Assembly: GCA_016840645.1 (NCBI GenBank)
Contig: JAEORY010000293.1
Coordinates: 1 to 5,636, forward strand
Direction of reading: 5' to 3'
DNA from: Candidatus Borrarchaeota archaeon
Lineage (GTDB): Archaea; Asgardarchaeota; Sifarchaeia; Borrarchaeales; Borrarchaeaceae
DNA: 5,636 bases
Under the pieces are notes generated by a model, which was not told the DNA's origin, did no database searches, and saw only the letters and a program-made list of their open reading frames with translations. Below, piece by piece: positions 5,457 through 5,636 of this stretch. Position numbers and translations under genes: made by a program. The first letter of the stretch is position 1, and each line of letters opens with the position of its first letter.

Positions 5457-5561
5457 ATGAGTTCAGTACCTGCAACACATTGTCAGTACAGAGGGGTGTG
5501 TTGCGTAATTCTCTATGAAGACTCCTTCAAAAAGTATGCCAAAATCAAAATTGAGACTTGA
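5457..5561 (+). CDS. 34-aa small protein or leader peptide
   Basis: The frame from ATG 5457 to TGA 5559-5561 encodes MSSVPATHCQYRGVCCVILY followed by EDSFKKYAKIKIET. The start is well supported: AAGGAG (5445-5450) lies 6 bases before it and a strong promoter sits about 35 bases further up. The protein has three Cys in its first half (C-x6-CC), a short hydrophobic run (VCCVILY) and a basic Lys-rich end. Its last codons recur on the minus strand at the left inverted repeat as NAKIKIEN-stop, with in-frame substitutions, which suggests that the end of the ORF was selected as coding. It is followed after 53 bases by another start with a very strong ribosome binding site, so it may be the first gene of a two-gene unit or a leader peptide regulating the next gene. 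No family recognised. Its length puts it below many annotation cut-offs. Confidence 0.6.
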   Translation: MSSVPATHCQYRGVCCVILYEDSFKKYAKIKIET

Positions 5562-5607
5562 TAGGAGAAAAAAACAGGGGTAAACTCTTTTTTACTACAA
5601 AAGGAGG
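5527..5607 (+). repeat. Right copy of the ~80-base inverted repeat
   Basis: Matches the minus strand of 394-474 (see the left copy). It starts within the last dozen codons of the 34-aa ORF, covers the ORF's stop, the 53-base spacer with its A7 run and CAGGGGTAAACTC, and ends at the AAAAGGAGG ribosome binding site of the next gene. This copy has intact genes on both sides and looks like the parental arrangement. Confidence 0.85.
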
Positions 5608-5614
5608 ATACCCC

Positions 5615-5636
5615 ATGAGCCACAAGAATCGTGACT
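5615..5636 (+). CDS. Start of a gene cut by the window edge
   Basis: ATG at 5615 opens a frame reading MSHKNRD before the window ends. The call rests on an excellent ribosome binding site: AAAAGGAGG (5599-5607), 7 bases before the ATG. It is on the same strand as the 34-aa ORF and probably on the same transcript, since no terminator lies between them. Seven residues are too few to name a family; a transposase, toxin/antitoxin partner or ordinary gene are all open. Confidence 0.6.

Overview
The window looks like an accessory stretch of a bacterial chromosome. It has clear sigma-70-type promoters and purine-rich ribosome binding sites. The gene content points to an intracellular symbiont or parasite of eukaryotes, most plausibly an environmental Chlamydiales member living in amoebae (inference, moderate to low confidence). 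The content behind this is an F-box/AMN1-like leucine-rich-repeat protein, an ERCSGTN-type sulfotransferase, a small double-hydrophobic protein and a Pro/Ser-rich protein with one hydrophobic segment. No rRNA, tRNA, CRISPR array or intact transposase was seen.

Layout. The 3' end of an LRR gene lies at 1-174 (+), followed by about 300 bases with no intact gene, including traces of decayed coding sequence. At 483-650 (+) is a broken XRE-type helix-turn-helix gene with an in-frame TAG. Four minus-strand genes follow: a 114-aa membrane protein (693-1037), a 273-aa sulfotransferase with an N-terminal signal or anchor (1496-2317), a 611-aa VAO/PCMH-type FAD oxidoreductase (2423-4258), and a 306-aa membrane-anchored protein with a duplicated Pro/Ser-rich block (4315-5235). 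A doubtful plus-strand 78-aa ORF sits at 1181-1417. On the right, a strong plus-strand promoter drives a 34-aa ORF (5457-5561), which is followed by the first codons of another gene (5615 to the window end).

The main structural observation is a pair of inverted repeats of about 80 bases (394-474 and 5527-5607, about 86% identical by eye; the 51/52-base core has three differences). They lie just outside the minus-strand block. Each copy carries the 3' end of the same small ORF (a shared KIKIE-stop end) plus the spacer and a ribosome binding site. The block may therefore be an inserted or rearranged cassette, or the repeat may be a dispersed element.

The minus-strand genes do not look like one tight operon. 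The 114-aa and 611-aa genes have convincing private promoters with 17-base spacers, and the sulfotransferase has a weaker candidate overlapped by a double TTGATCAA palindrome. A link between the flavoprotein and the sulfotransferase through a shared hydroxylated substrate such as a sterol is possible but speculative.
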